A model generated the notes under the pieces. The model saw only the letters and a list, made by a program, of their open reading frames with translations. It did no database searches and was not told the origin of the DNA. This document shows, piece after piece, positions 22,354-30,712 of a stretch of 64,000 nt of DNA. Position numbers and translations under genes: made by a program. The stretch's first letter is position 1, and each line of letters opens with the position of its first letter. The stretch is from Streptomyces sp. DH5 (GTDB taxonomy: Bacteria > Actinomycetota > Actinomycetes > Streptomycetales > Streptomycetaceae). The DNA lies in NCBI RefSeq assembly GCF_020873915.1, contig NZ_JAHWGP010000012.1:1-64000 (forward strand). The letters are read 5' to 3'.

Positions 22354-24444
22354 ATGGCCGGCGACGCGCACGGTAGGGCGCCGAAGAGGAGCGACGCGCA
22401 GCCCGCACACCGCACCGGACCGCCGCCCACCGGCGGCGGCGACCGGGACCAGGTGTCCGGCAACGTCCTGCTCTCGATCGGCGCCCTGCTGCTCGGCCTG
22501 CTGCTCGCCGCCCTCGACCAGACCATCGTCGCCACCGCCCTGCCCACCATCGTCAGCGACCTCGGCGGCCTGGATCACCTCTCCTGGGTGGTCACCGCCT
22601 ACCTGCTGGCCTCCACCGCCGCGACCCCCCTGTGGGGCAAGCTCGGCGACCAGTACGGGCGCAAGCGGCTCTTCCAGCTCGCCATCGTGATCTTCCTGGT
22701 GGGTTCCGCGCTGTGCGGTGCCGCGCAGGACATGCCGCAGCTGATCGGGTTCCGCGCGCTCCAGGGGCTGGGCGGCGGCGGGCTGATCGTGCTGTCGATG
22801 GCGATCGTCGGCGACCTCGTGCCGCCCCGCGAACGCGGCCGCTACCAGGGCCTGTTCGGGGCGGTGTTCGGCGCGACGAGCGTGCTCGGGCCGCTGCTCG
22901 GCGGACTGCTCACCGAACACTGGAGCTGGCGCTGGGTGTTCTACATCAACGTGCCCGTCGGCATCGTCGCGCTCGCCGTGATCGCGGCGGTGCTGCACAT
23001 CCCGCGCAGGGCGACCAAGCACGTCATCGACTACCCCGGCACCTTCCTCATCGCCTCCGTCGCCACCTGCCTGGTGCTGGTCGCCTCCCTCGGCGGCACC
23101 ACCTGGGCCTGGGCGTCGCCGCAGATCATCGGACTCGCGGTGCTCGGCGCCGTGCTCCTCGTCGCCTTCGTGGCCGTCGAGCGCCGGGCCGCCGAACCCG
23201 TACTGCCGCTGAAACTGTTCCGCGTGCGCACCTTCACGCTCTCCGCCGTGATCAGCTTCATCGTCGGCTTCGCCATGTTCGGCGCGCTGACGTATCTGCC
23301 GACCTTCCTCCAGGTGGTCCACGGCATCAGCCCGACCATGTCCGGCGTGCACATGCTGCCGATGGTGGCCGGCATGCTGCTGTCCTCCACCGGCTCCGGG
23401 CAGATCGTCAGCCGCACCGGCCGCTGGAAGGTGTTCCCGGTCGTGGGCACCGCCGTCACCGCCCTCGGACTGCTGCTGCTGCACCAGCTCGACGCGTACA
23501 GCTCCACCGCGCTGATGAGCGTCTACTTCTTCGTGTTCGGTGCCGGACTCGGCCTGGTGATGCAAGTCCTGGTGCTGATCGTGCAGAACGCCGTCTCCTA
23601 CGAGGACCTCGGCGTCGCCACCGCCGGCGCGACGTTCTTCCGCTCCATCGGCGCCTCGTTCGGCGTCGCCGTCTTCGGTGCGATCTTCGCGGGCCGCCTC
23701 GGTGACGAGCTCACGGCCGCCTTCCGCGACGCGCCGCTCCCGCCCGGCGTCTCCCCCGAGACGCTGGAGGCCGACCCGCGGGGCATCGCCGCCCTGCCGC
23801 CGTCCCTGCGGCCGCCGGCGCTCGACGCCTACGCGGACTCCATCACCGACGTCTTCCTGTACGCCGTGCCCTTCGCCCTGCTCGGCTTCGCGCTGGCCTG
23901 GTTCCTCAAGGAGGACCGCCTACGGGCCTCCGTCACCGCGCCCGACGTGACCGAGACCCTCGCCAGCAACCCCGTGGAGCGGTCCTCGCACGACGAGGTG
24001 TGCCGTGCGCTGTCGGTGCTGGGCACGCGCGAGGGACGGCGCGAGATCTACCGGACGATCACCGACCGAGCGGGCTACGACCTGCTGCCCGCGGCGAGCT
24101 GGCTGCTGTTGAGGATGCGCCGGCACGGCTCGGTCGAACCGGCCCGGCTCGCCGAACGCCACCCGGTCCCGCTGCACATCGTCCTGGAGGCCACCCGGCA
24201 GGTCGAGATCCGGCACCTCGCCGTGCGCCGGGGCCTCGACATGGTGCTGACCGACGAGGGCCGCGAGGCGAGCGAACGCCTGGCGCGGGCACGTGAGGAG
24301 TCCCTGGCCGAGCTGCTGGGCGACTGGTGGGGGCCGGACCGCCCGACCGACCTGGTGCACCTGGTGCACGAACTGAACGACGAACTGTGCGGCTCCAGCG
24401 GAGAACGCCCGCACGACGCACGCGCGGCGACACCGACGGGCTGA
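22354..24444 (+). CDS. DHA2-type MFS exporter fused to a winged-helix domain
   Basis: This 696-residue protein has an MFS drug:H+ antiporter of the EmrB/QacA 14-helix type in residues about 30-520 (LAALDQTIVATALPTIVSDL, GKLGDQYGRKRLFQ, LFGAVFGATSVLGPLLGG). A soluble extension of about 170 residues follows (530-690). The extension has a MarR-like arrangement: RGDLLPAASWLLLRM-type helix, PARLAERHPVPLHIVLEATRQVEI as a helix-turn-helix, then RGLDMVLTDEGREASERL as a wing. Membrane exporters with such a tail occur in actinobacteria and may sense substrate or bind DNA. The ATG at 22354 follows GGAGG. Confidence 0.88.
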   Translation: MAGDAHGRAPKRSDAQPAHRTGPPPTGGGDRDQVSGNVLLSIGALLLGLLLAALDQTIVATALPTIVSDLGGLDHLSWVVTAYLLASTAATPLWGKLGDQYGRKRLFQLAIVIFLVGSALCGAAQDMPQLIGFRALQGLGGGGLIVLSMAIVGDLVPPRERGRYQGLFGAVFGATSVLGPLLGGLLTEHWSWRWVFYINVPVGIVALAVIAAVLHIPRRATKHVIDYPGTFLIASVATCLVLVASLGGTTWAWASPQIIGLAVLGAVLLVAFVAVERRAAEPVLPLKLFRVRTFTLSAVISFIVGFAMFGALTYLPTFLQVVHGISPTMSGVHMLPMVAGMLLSSTGSGQIVSRTGRWKVFPVVGTAVTALGLLLLHQLDAYSSTALMSVYFFVFGAGLGLVMQVLVLIVQNAVSYEDLGVATAGATFFRSIGASFGVAVFGAIFAGRLGDELTAAFRDAPLPPGVSPETLEADPRGIAALPPSLRPPALDAYADSITDVFLYAVPFALLGFALAWFLKEDRLRASVTAPDVTETLASNPVERSSHDEVCRALSVLGTREGRREIYRTITDRAGYDLLPAASWLLLRMRRHGSVEPARLAERHPVPLHIVLEATRQVEIRHLAVRRGLDMVLTDEGREASERLARAREESLAELLGDWWGPDRPTDLVHLVHELNDELCGSSGERPHDARAATPTG

Positions 24445-24514
24445 GCCGGTCACGGTCCGGTCGCCTCCTCCCACCGGTGGGGGCACAGGGTGTCCGCCCG
24501 GCCGGTCGGGCCCG

Positions 24515-25006
24515 TCAGCCGAGCGGCTTGGCGAACCAGTGGTCGGCGTACGGCTCGGCGTTGTGCGGGGCGGTCTCGGTGTAGCCCAGCCGGGCGTACA
24601 GGGCCCGCGCCTCCACGAGGTCCGTGCGCGTGTCGAGGACCATCCGGGTCGCGCCCGCCGTGCGCGCCGCGTCCTCGGCCGCCCGCACCAGCGGTCCCGC
24701 ACCGCCCCTGCCCCGCATCCCCTCGTACAGGAACACCCGGGTCAGCTCCGCCGTCGCGTCGTCCAGCAGCCGATACCCCGCACTCCCGGCCGCCTCGCCC
24801 GCGTACCGGGCGACCAGCAGCTCCCCGCGGGGCGGCACGAGACCGCCCTCCGCCCCGGCCGCGATCTCGCGCTCCAGCTCCGCCGGGTCGGTCCTGCGCC
24901 CCTCGTGCAGCAGGTACCAGCGGTCGCTGACCTCCGTGTAGTACGCCCGCCACAGCGCGGCGGCGGCGGGGGAGTCGTGCGGTTCCGGAGCGACGGTCCA
25001 AGCCAT
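24515..25006 (-). CDS. GNAT-family N-acetyltransferase
   Basis: This 163-residue protein is a GNAT acetyltransferase. The acetyl-CoA loop is represented by RVFLYEGMRGRGGAGPLVRAAEDAA (motif A, R-G-x-G-x) near residue 95, followed by TRMVLDTRTDLVEARALYARLGYTET (motif B). The substrate is not predictable. Within the Ter-like or drug-export context nothing defines its role. The ATG at 25006 gives MAWTVAPEPHD; an ATG three codons earlier at 25015 is equally possible, as neither has a strong ribosome site. Confidence 0.88.
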   Translation of the reverse strand: MAWTVAPEPHDSPAAAALWRAYYTEVSDRWYLLHEGRRTDPAELEREIAAGAEGGLVPPRGELLVARYAGEAAGSAGYRLLDDATAELTRVFLYEGMRGRGGAGPLVRAAEDAARTAGATRMVLDTRTDLVEARALYARLGYTETAPHNAEPYADHWFAKPLG

Positions 25007-25255
25007 GCGAGGCATTGTCGACGGCCCCGGGGCCGGTCGCGCAAGCGAATACGGCCCGGCCGTGTGGCCTGCCGGACGTCCGCTCCCGAGACCCGGCGGA
25101 CCGGGTGCGGGCCGGCGTGGCCGGATCACGCGGTTCGCGCGTCCCCCGGGGTGCTGTCTGTGTCGCGCAGTTTGTGCGGGGAGCATCGGGCAACACGAAG
25201 GGAACGAACCGGCTCGCGAGGAGTGCCGGTTGGGCCGAGAACCCGGAAGGCATCC

Positions 25256-25939
25256 ATGTCCACTGGCCTGATCATTGCGTTGATCGTGATTGTCGCGGTC
25301 GTTGTCGCCGTCGCGGCCGTGCTGACCCTGCGGAACCGTGGCTCGCGGCACGGTATGAGCCTGAAGCGGCGCTTCGGGCCCGAGTACGACCGTGCCGTCG
25401 CCCGGCACGACGGGGACACCAAGGCCGCCGAGCGGGAACTCGCCGAGCGCGTGGAGCGCCACGGCGACCTGCGCGTACGGCCGTTGGAGTCCGTCGAGCG
25501 CGAGCGCTTCGAGGCGCGCTGGACGGCCGCCCAGGAGCGGTTCGTCGAGTCCCCGCGCGACGCCGTCGCCGAGGCGGACCGGCTGATCGCCGAACTCGCG
25601 GGCGTCCGCGGCTTCCCCGGCGACGGGCACTACGAGGACCAGCTCTCCGCGCTGTCCGTGCACCACGCCCACCACGTCGAGGGCTACCGGCGCGTGCACC
25701 GCGTCGCCCAGGCGCGCGCGAACGGCGCGCAGGACGGCGGCGCGGGCACCGAGGAGATGCGTGAGGCAATGGTCGAGGCCCGCGCCCTGTTCGACGAACT
25801 GATGCGCCCGTCCCGGCACGAGGACGGACGCCCTCACGGCGGACGCCACAGCGGCAAGGCCGACCACGCGGCCCCGGCCGCCCGGCGCGGCCACCACACA
25901 CCGTCCCTGCTCCACCGGCGCCAGGCGAAGGAGAGCTGA
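25256..25939 (+). CDS. Membrane-anchored helical protein with FVESPRDAV motif
   Basis: This 227-residue protein has one N-terminal transmembrane helix (LIIALIVIVAVVVAVAAVL, residues 5-24) and a soluble helical body rich in E, R and A. A conserved-looking segment ERFVESPRDAVAEADRLIAELAG (about residues 95-117) recurs in the next gene product as AGFVDAPREAVQEADDVLRELAD. The C terminus is basic and His-rich. The ATG at 25256 follows GGAAGG. The genes are 5 bp apart, so they are cotranscribed and the related segments suggest a heteromeric pair. The function is unknown to me. Confidence 0.82.
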   Translation: MSTGLIIALIVIVAVVVAVAAVLTLRNRGSRHGMSLKRRFGPEYDRAVARHDGDTKAAERELAERVERHGDLRVRPLESVERERFEARWTAAQERFVESPRDAVAEADRLIAELAGVRGFPGDGHYEDQLSALSVHHAHHVEGYRRVHRVAQARANGAQDGGAGTEEMREAMVEARALFDELMRPSRHEDGRPHGGRHSGKADHAAPAARRGHHTPSLLHRRQAKES

Positions 25940-25944
25940 ACGAC

Positions 25945-26535
25945 ATGACCGACGTGACCCGACGCCACGGAGGCACCCCCCTCGACGAGGGCACCCCCCT
26001 CGACCAGGGCACACCGCGCACGGCCCCCGGCCGCGACGCCGACGGCACCCCGGCGGCCCCGGCTCCCCGGCCCGGTGACACCGGGCCGGCCGGCATCGGC
26101 CGGGACGGGACGCACACGACGGGAGCCGAGAAGCCCCCGGCCCCGGCCCCGGCGGCGACCGGCACCCCCACGCCCACCCCCACCCACACACCCACCCATG
26201 CCCGCCACGGCGGCGAGAACGGCGCCGGCACCCACCACCGTCTCCTCCCGCACGACGACACCGACCAGCTCGCCGCGCAGCTGCAGCAGGCCGTGGCCGG
26301 GTTCGTCGACGCGCCGCGCGAGGCCGTACAGGAGGCCGACGACGTACTGCGGGAGCTGGCCGACCGCTTCGCGGAGGCCGTGGCCGAGCGGCGGCGCTCC
26401 CTGCGCCGGTCCTGGGAGACCGCGGGCACCGCGGGGCCCGGCGACGGGCAGGCCGCCGCGGCGACCGACACCGAGCAACTGCGCCTGGCGTTGCGGGACT
26501 ACCGCGAGCTGGTGGACCGGCTGCTACACGTCTGA
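25945..26535 (+). CDS. Soluble partner with related FVDAPREAV motif
   Basis: This 196-residue protein has a disordered N-terminal half rich in Pro, Thr and Gly (TPTPTPTHTPTH) and a helical C-terminal half containing the motif shared with the upstream protein near residue 120. No membrane helix or signal is present. It starts 5 bp after the upstream stop, with GGAGAGC just before the ATG. Its last 12 bp overlap the end of the convergent DUF1992 gene. The tail SWE...YRELVDRLLHV may pack against the partner. Confidence 0.8.
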   Translation: MTDVTRRHGGTPLDEGTPLDQGTPRTAPGRDADGTPAAPAPRPGDTGPAGIGRDGTHTTGAEKPPAPAPAATGTPTPTPTHTPTHARHGGENGAGTHHRLLPHDDTDQLAAQLQQAVAGFVDAPREAVQEADDVLRELADRFAEAVAERRRSLRRSWETAGTAGPGDGQAAAATDTEQLRLALRDYRELVDRLLHV

Positions 26536-26958
26536 GCCGGGACCCGAACCGCCCGCCGCCGCCCGGCGCTCCCGCCACTGCCGTACGACGTCCTCGACGT
26601 CGTACGGCTTCTTTCCCAGCGGGGGGCCGGGCGGCGGCTTGAACATCATCTCGCTGATCCTGGCGTTGATCTCCGCGAGGATCTTCCGGACGATCCGCTC
26701 CGAGGGAGCCGCGAGAGCTGCCTGAAGCGCGTCCTCGGCCTCCTTGCGCAGGGCCAGCGTCGGCGGCAGCACCGAGAAGCCCTCACGGGCCATCTTCCGC
26801 TTCACCCACCACAGTTCGTCGTAGGTGCTCTCGACCTCGCGGGGCAGCGGCTTGCCCGCACCCGCCAGCTGCTCGAACTCCCCGCGCGCGTCGGCGTCAC
26901 GGATCTGCTTGTCTACCCAGCTCTCGAAGTCGACACCGGGTGGCTTCCGCTCGGTCAT
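26524..26958 (-). CDS. DUF1992 (DnaJ-like C-terminal homolog) protein
   Basis: This 144-residue protein matches DUF1992, found alone in bacteria and fused to J-domain proteins in eukaryotes. The characteristic start is FESWVDKQIRDADARGEFEQLAGAGKPL, followed by ELWWVKRKMAREGFSVLPPTLALRKEAE and ILAEINARISEM. Its function is unknown; a chaperone-linked or membrane-associated role has been proposed for the family. The ATG at 26958 is preceded by GGAGT. It overlaps the convergent upstream gene by 12 bp at the 3' ends. Confidence 0.92.
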   Translation of the reverse strand: MTERKPPGVDFESWVDKQIRDADARGEFEQLAGAGKPLPREVESTYDELWWVKRKMAREGFSVLPPTLALRKEAEDALQAALAAPSERIVRKILAEINARISEMMFKPPPGPPLGKKPYDVEDVVRQWRERRAAAGGSGPGSDV

Positions 26959-27042
26959 GACTCCATTGTGCCGGACGCCACCCTGCCGGGCGTTTTATCA
27001 TTCGGCGGCGAGGGGCGTCCCAGGGTCTCAGGAGGAGCACAG

Positions 27043-27435
27043 GTGCTCGAACTCACCATGGCCGCGGTGTCCGCGGCGGAAGCGGGCGCCACGGCCGGCA
27101 TGCTCATGGCCGACGCGCCCAGCGAGCCGGGCGCCCTGCTGCGGGTAGGGCGGGACCGGTCGCTGTGCCGGCTCTCGACGCCGGACGACTGGCTGTTCGT
27201 CTCGCGCGTCCACCTGGAGTTCTCCTGCGCGCAGGACGGGACCTGGCAGCTCACCTGGCTGCGCGGTTCGCTGCCGGAGCCGTCCTCCGAAGTGCGGCTG
27301 ACCATCGGGGAGCACGCCCAGCCGGTCCCCTACGGCGGCTCCGTCATGCTGCCCCGGGGCGGCAGCGGCGAGGTCGTCATCCAGGACCGCACCGCCCCGC
27401 GCAGCGTCAACGTGGGCTTCTACCACGAGGTCTAG
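27043..27435 (+). CDS. FHA-domain protein
   Basis: This 130-residue protein is a forkhead-associated domain: LLRVGRDRSLCRLST (strand 3-4 with the Gly-Arg of phosphothreonine binding), SRVHLEF (Ser and His of the SxxH motif), then DGTWQLTWLRGS and VVIQDRTAPRSVNVGF. FHA domains bind phosphothreonine peptides, so this should be a target or adaptor of Ser/Thr kinases. No kinase lies nearby. The GTG at 27043 has GGAGGAG at 27031; the in-frame ATG at 26968 lacks such a site. Confidence 0.85.
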   Translation: MLELTMAAVSAAEAGATAGMLMADAPSEPGALLRVGRDRSLCRLSTPDDWLFVSRVHLEFSCAQDGTWQLTWLRGSLPEPSSEVRLTIGEHAQPVPYGGSVMLPRGGSGEVVIQDRTAPRSVNVGFYHEV

Positions 27436-27445
27436 GGATCCGGGC

Positions 27446-28123
27446 TCACGCCAGTACCCGTGCCAGGGCGAAACCGTCGTAGCCCTTGGTGCCGACCGTC
27501 TGGATCGCCGTAGCCGTCAGCCGGGGGTGGCTGCCGAGCATGTCGAGGGCGGCGCGGGTGCCCACCACGTCCGGATCGGTGTTGTCCGGATCGGCCACCC
27601 GGCCGCCCCGGGCCACGTTGTCCAGCACGATGAGAGCGCCCGCGCCGGTCAGCCGGAGCGCCCACTCCACGTAGTGCGGGTTGTTCACCTTGTCGGCGTC
27701 GATGAAGACCAGGTCGAACGGGGGCGGGTTCTCGTCGGCCAGCGCGGGCAGCGAGTCCAGTGCCGCGCCGACCCGCACCTCGACCTGTTCGCCGAGTCCC
27801 GCGCGGGCGATGTTGCGGACGGCGACCTCGGCGTGCCGGGGGTCGTGCTCCAGGGAGATCAGCCGCCCGTCGGCCGGGAGGGCGCGGCCCAGCCAGATGG
27901 TGCTGTAGCCGCCGAGCGTGCCGATCTCCAGGATGTTGCGGGCCCCCTGTACCTGGGCGAGGAGCTGGAGCAGCTTGCCCGCCACGGCGGACACGGAGAT
28001 CGGCGGGAGGCCGGCGGCGTCGCTGTCGCGCAGGGCGGCCGTCAGCGCCTCGTCGGGGGCGTCGGTCAGGAGACGGTCGGCGAAGTAGCCGTCCACCGCG
28101 TGCCAGAGCTGCGTCTCGCTCAT
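27446..28123 (-). CDS. Class I SAM-dependent O-methyltransferase (CCoAOMT-like)
   Basis: This 225-residue cytosolic enzyme belongs to the caffeoyl-CoA O-methyltransferase/COMT-like family. It has the SAM motif NILEIGTLGGYSTIWLGR (about residues 63-80), the acidic ISLEHDPRHAEVA, and the metal site DLVFIDADK near residue 137. Such enzymes methylate catechol-type hydroxyls with a divalent metal. The ATG at 28123 follows AGGTGG and GGAAGG. An inverted repeat lies 26 bp upstream of the start, suggesting local repressor control. Confidence 0.92.
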   Translation of the reverse strand: MSETQLWHAVDGYFADRLLTDAPDEALTAALRDSDAAGLPPISVSAVAGKLLQLLAQVQGARNILEIGTLGGYSTIWLGRALPADGRLISLEHDPRHAEVAVRNIARAGLGEQVEVRVGAALDSLPALADENPPPFDLVFIDADKVNNPHYVEWALRLTGAGALIVLDNVARGGRVADPDNTDPDVVGTRAALDMLGSHPRLTATAIQTVGTKGYDGFALARVLA

Positions 28124-28568
28124 CCACCTGTGCCTTCCGTGCGGCTGCTTAGACTTTCTAACTAAGTTCGCTGCCGAAGATACGTCGCCCGCACAGCCCC
28201 CGTCAGACCTTTCCCCGGGCGTGTCCCGGGTTCCGGCGACGGCGGCGAGCCCGGCAGCGGGAGTCCCGCTGACCCGGCCGTCCGCCACACCGCGAACCCG
28301 CCCGGCACGGCCGCGGTGAAGCAGACCAGGAGGCGCGGGGGAGCGGGACCGTCACCGGGCGCCCACCCGTTGTGGTGCTTCTCGCGTGACCCGCGGGCAA
28401 CGCGACCCGGCACGGACTATCGTCATCCGGACAAAAGCGAGCGGCCCGTCAGGTGAAGCCGCGGTTTCCTGCGTCCTGTCCAAGGGGTGCCGCGGGTCAC
28501 GCGGGCAGCGCGGAGCGGATCCCCGCACGGGACGCGCGGGGTGAAACGGGGCGGGAGGCCGACGGGGC
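28124..28568. other. Gene-free divergent region of 445 bp
   Basis: This stretch between the O-methyltransferase and the GT87-PAP2 gene has no convincing open frame. It contains the operator-like repeat at 28148-28166 near the left end and a probable promoter for the plus-strand gene on the right, including an A-rich CCGGACAAAAGCGAG at about 28427. I see no further structured element. Confidence 0.5.
28148..28166. promoter_or_regulatory. Operator-like inverted repeat before the O-methyltransferase
   Basis: TTAGA (28149-28153) and TCTAA (28157-28161) form a perfect inverted repeat around CTT, nested within CTTAG (28148-28152) and CTAAG (28162-28166). It is AT-rich in a GC-rich region and sits 25-43 bp before the start codon, where a MarR-type dimer would block transcription. 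Confidence 0.5.
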
Positions 28569-30623
28569 GTGGTGAACGCGGAGCACGGTGGGCGACCGGC
28601 GGAGACACCCGGGGCGACGGCCGTCGACGGCACCCGGGCACGGCTGCGCGCGGTGCGCCTCGGGCTGTGGCTGCTCGCCGCCGTCCTCGCCGTACGCCAG
28701 GTCGCCGCCGTCCTCACCACGCCCAGCGGGGAACGCCTGACGGACCTGGGGACCTGGGTGGGCGCCGAAGGCGTCCTGCACGTCAGCGGCTCCCTCTACG
28801 ACTCGACCCGGTTCACCGGCACCCCTGTGGCCGGGCTCGTCCTCAGACCCCTCACCCGCACCGCCGAACAGGCCCTCGGCTGGGGCTGGACCTTCGGCAC
28901 GCTGCTGCTGGTGGTCGCCCTGGGCCTGATCGCCGCCCGCGCGCTGCCCCGGCCGGTCGGCCGCCGCACCGCCGTCCTCGCCGCGCCCGTCGCCGTCAGT
29001 CTGCTCATGCTGTCCCTGCCGGTCCGCAACACCCTCTGGCTGGGCCAGACCAGCATCATCCCGGTCCTGCTCGTCCTGCTGGGCTGCTTCGTCGCCCACG
29101 GTCAGCGCACCAGCGGCGCGCTCATCGGCGTCGCGGCGGCCCTCCAGCCGACCCTGCTCCTCTTCGTCCCGCTGCTGTGGTTCACCGGCCGCCGCCGGGC
29201 CGCGACGGCCACCGCCGTCACCTTCGCCGGCGTCACCGCGCTCGCCTGGGCCGCGATGCCCCAGGACTCCGCCACCTACTGGGTGCACCACCTGGCGGGC
29301 GTCGGCCTCGGCGGCCCCGCCGACGCCCTCACCAACCAGTCCCTGCACGGCGCCCTGCTCCGCCTCGGCCTCGAGGGGCCCCTGGAGATCGCCGTCTTCC
29401 TGCTGATCGGTGCCGCCGTCGTGGTCCTCGCCCTGCGCCGAGCCGTGCACTACGCGCACGACGGCCAGTTGCTCCTCGCGGTCGCCGTCACCGGCTGTGC
29501 CGCCATCGTCGTCGTTCCGACCGCCTGGCAGCACCAGCTGTTATGGGTGCTGCTCACCGCCGTCGGCCGGGTCGGCACACGGGCCCGCGACCGGATGGTG
29601 TGGCCCGTCGCCGTCGTCCTGGTCATGACGCTGCCGGCGACGATGATGCTGCCGAACATGGCGTTCCTGTTCCCGGTGCGGGACAACGTCGTGCTCCTCG
29701 CCGCCCTGGCCGCCGCCACCGCCGTCCCCTTCCTCTCCCGCGCCTCCCGCCACTTCCGCACCCCCCTCCCCACCCCGTACGCCCCACCCGTCCCGGCGCG
29801 CCCGGGGTTCGTCCCCCTGCTGCCGTTCCTGCGCCGGGTGCTCATCCGGCCGAACCTTCTGCTGGAAATGCTCCTGATCCGCGTCACCTACGCCGCGTAC
29901 GCCCAGGTCCGGCTCGCCGCGACCGGCGGCAGCAACTCGGCGGGCCGCGCCCGCGCCGAGGAACACGGACGGCAGATCCTCGACCTCGAGCGTCTGCTCC
30001 ACATGGACATCGAGTACGCCGTCAACCACGCGGTGGTGAGGATCGGCTGGCTGCGGGACTTCTTCGACTTCTACTACACCTCGTTCCACTTCATCGTCCC
30101 GCTGACCGTGCTGGGCCTGCTGTACTGGCGCCGCCCCGTCGACTACCGCTGGGCGCGCGCGGCCCTCGGCTTCACCACCCTCCTCGCCCTGGTCGGCTTC
30201 TGGCTCTACCCGCTCGCCCCGCCCCGCCTCATGCCGGACCTCGGCATCATCGACACGGTGCACGGCGTCCAGGACTTCTCCGAGCCCGACTACGGCACCC
30301 TCACCCACCTCACCAACCAGTACGCGGCGATGCCGTCGTTGCACTTCGGCTGGTCCCTGTGGTGCGGTGTGGTCATCGCGGTCATCGCGCCGAAACTCTG
30401 GATGAAGGTCCTGGGTCTCCTCCACCCGCTCCTCACGGCCGCCGCGATCGTCGCCACCGGCAACCACTGGATCCTGGACGCGGCCGGCGGCGCGCTGGTC
30501 GTCGGCGGCGGCTTCGGCCTGACGTACCTCCTCCAGGGCCCCCGCGCCGCCACGGCGGTGGTGGCGGCCACCGGCTTCAGCGGCGAGCCGTCGGCGCCGG
30601 CGAAGGACCGTGCTCCGAGCTGA
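28569..30623 (+). CDS. Bifunctional GT87 glycosyltransferase / PAP2 phosphatase
   Basis: This 684-residue multi-helix membrane protein fuses two enzymes. Residues about 30-420 resemble GT87 (DUF2029) polyprenol-phosphate-mannose-dependent mannosyltransferases (QTSIIPVLLVLLGC, GVAAALQPTLLLFVPLLW). Residues about 430-660 are an AUR1/Ipt-type PAP2 phosphatase: LERLLHMDIEYAVN, WLYPLAPPRLMPD, AAMPSLHFGWSL (catalytic His) and ATGNHWILDAAGG (His and Asp). Together they may transfer a sugar and then process the lipid pyrophosphate carrier. The start is one of two adjacent GTG codons (28569 or 28572) after GGGAGG. The gene is alone. Confidence 0.88.
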   Translation: MVNAEHGGRPAETPGATAVDGTRARLRAVRLGLWLLAAVLAVRQVAAVLTTPSGERLTDLGTWVGAEGVLHVSGSLYDSTRFTGTPVAGLVLRPLTRTAEQALGWGWTFGTLLLVVALGLIAARALPRPVGRRTAVLAAPVAVSLLMLSLPVRNTLWLGQTSIIPVLLVLLGCFVAHGQRTSGALIGVAAALQPTLLLFVPLLWFTGRRRAATATAVTFAGVTALAWAAMPQDSATYWVHHLAGVGLGGPADALTNQSLHGALLRLGLEGPLEIAVFLLIGAAVVVLALRRAVHYAHDGQLLLAVAVTGCAAIVVVPTAWQHQLLWVLLTAVGRVGTRARDRMVWPVAVVLVMTLPATMMLPNMAFLFPVRDNVVLLAALAAATAVPFLSRASRHFRTPLPTPYAPPVPARPGFVPLLPFLRRVLIRPNLLLEMLLIRVTYAAYAQVRLAATGGSNSAGRARAEEHGRQILDLERLLHMDIEYAVNHAVVRIGWLRDFFDFYYTSFHFIVPLTVLGLLYWRRPVDYRWARAALGFTTLLALVGFWLYPLAPPRLMPDLGIIDTVHGVQDFSEPDYGTLTHLTNQYAAMPSLHFGWSLWCGVVIAVIAPKLWMKVLGLLHPLLTAAAIVATGNHWILDAAGGALVVGGGFGLTYLLQGPRAATAVVAATGFSGEPSAPAKDRAPS

Positions 30624-30712
30624 CCCGGTGCCCCCGTGCCGGCTCAGGAGCGGTGTCAGTGCGCTGACGTAGTCTTCCGGCCACCGCACACCGACCGTGA
30701 GGAACGAAGGAC

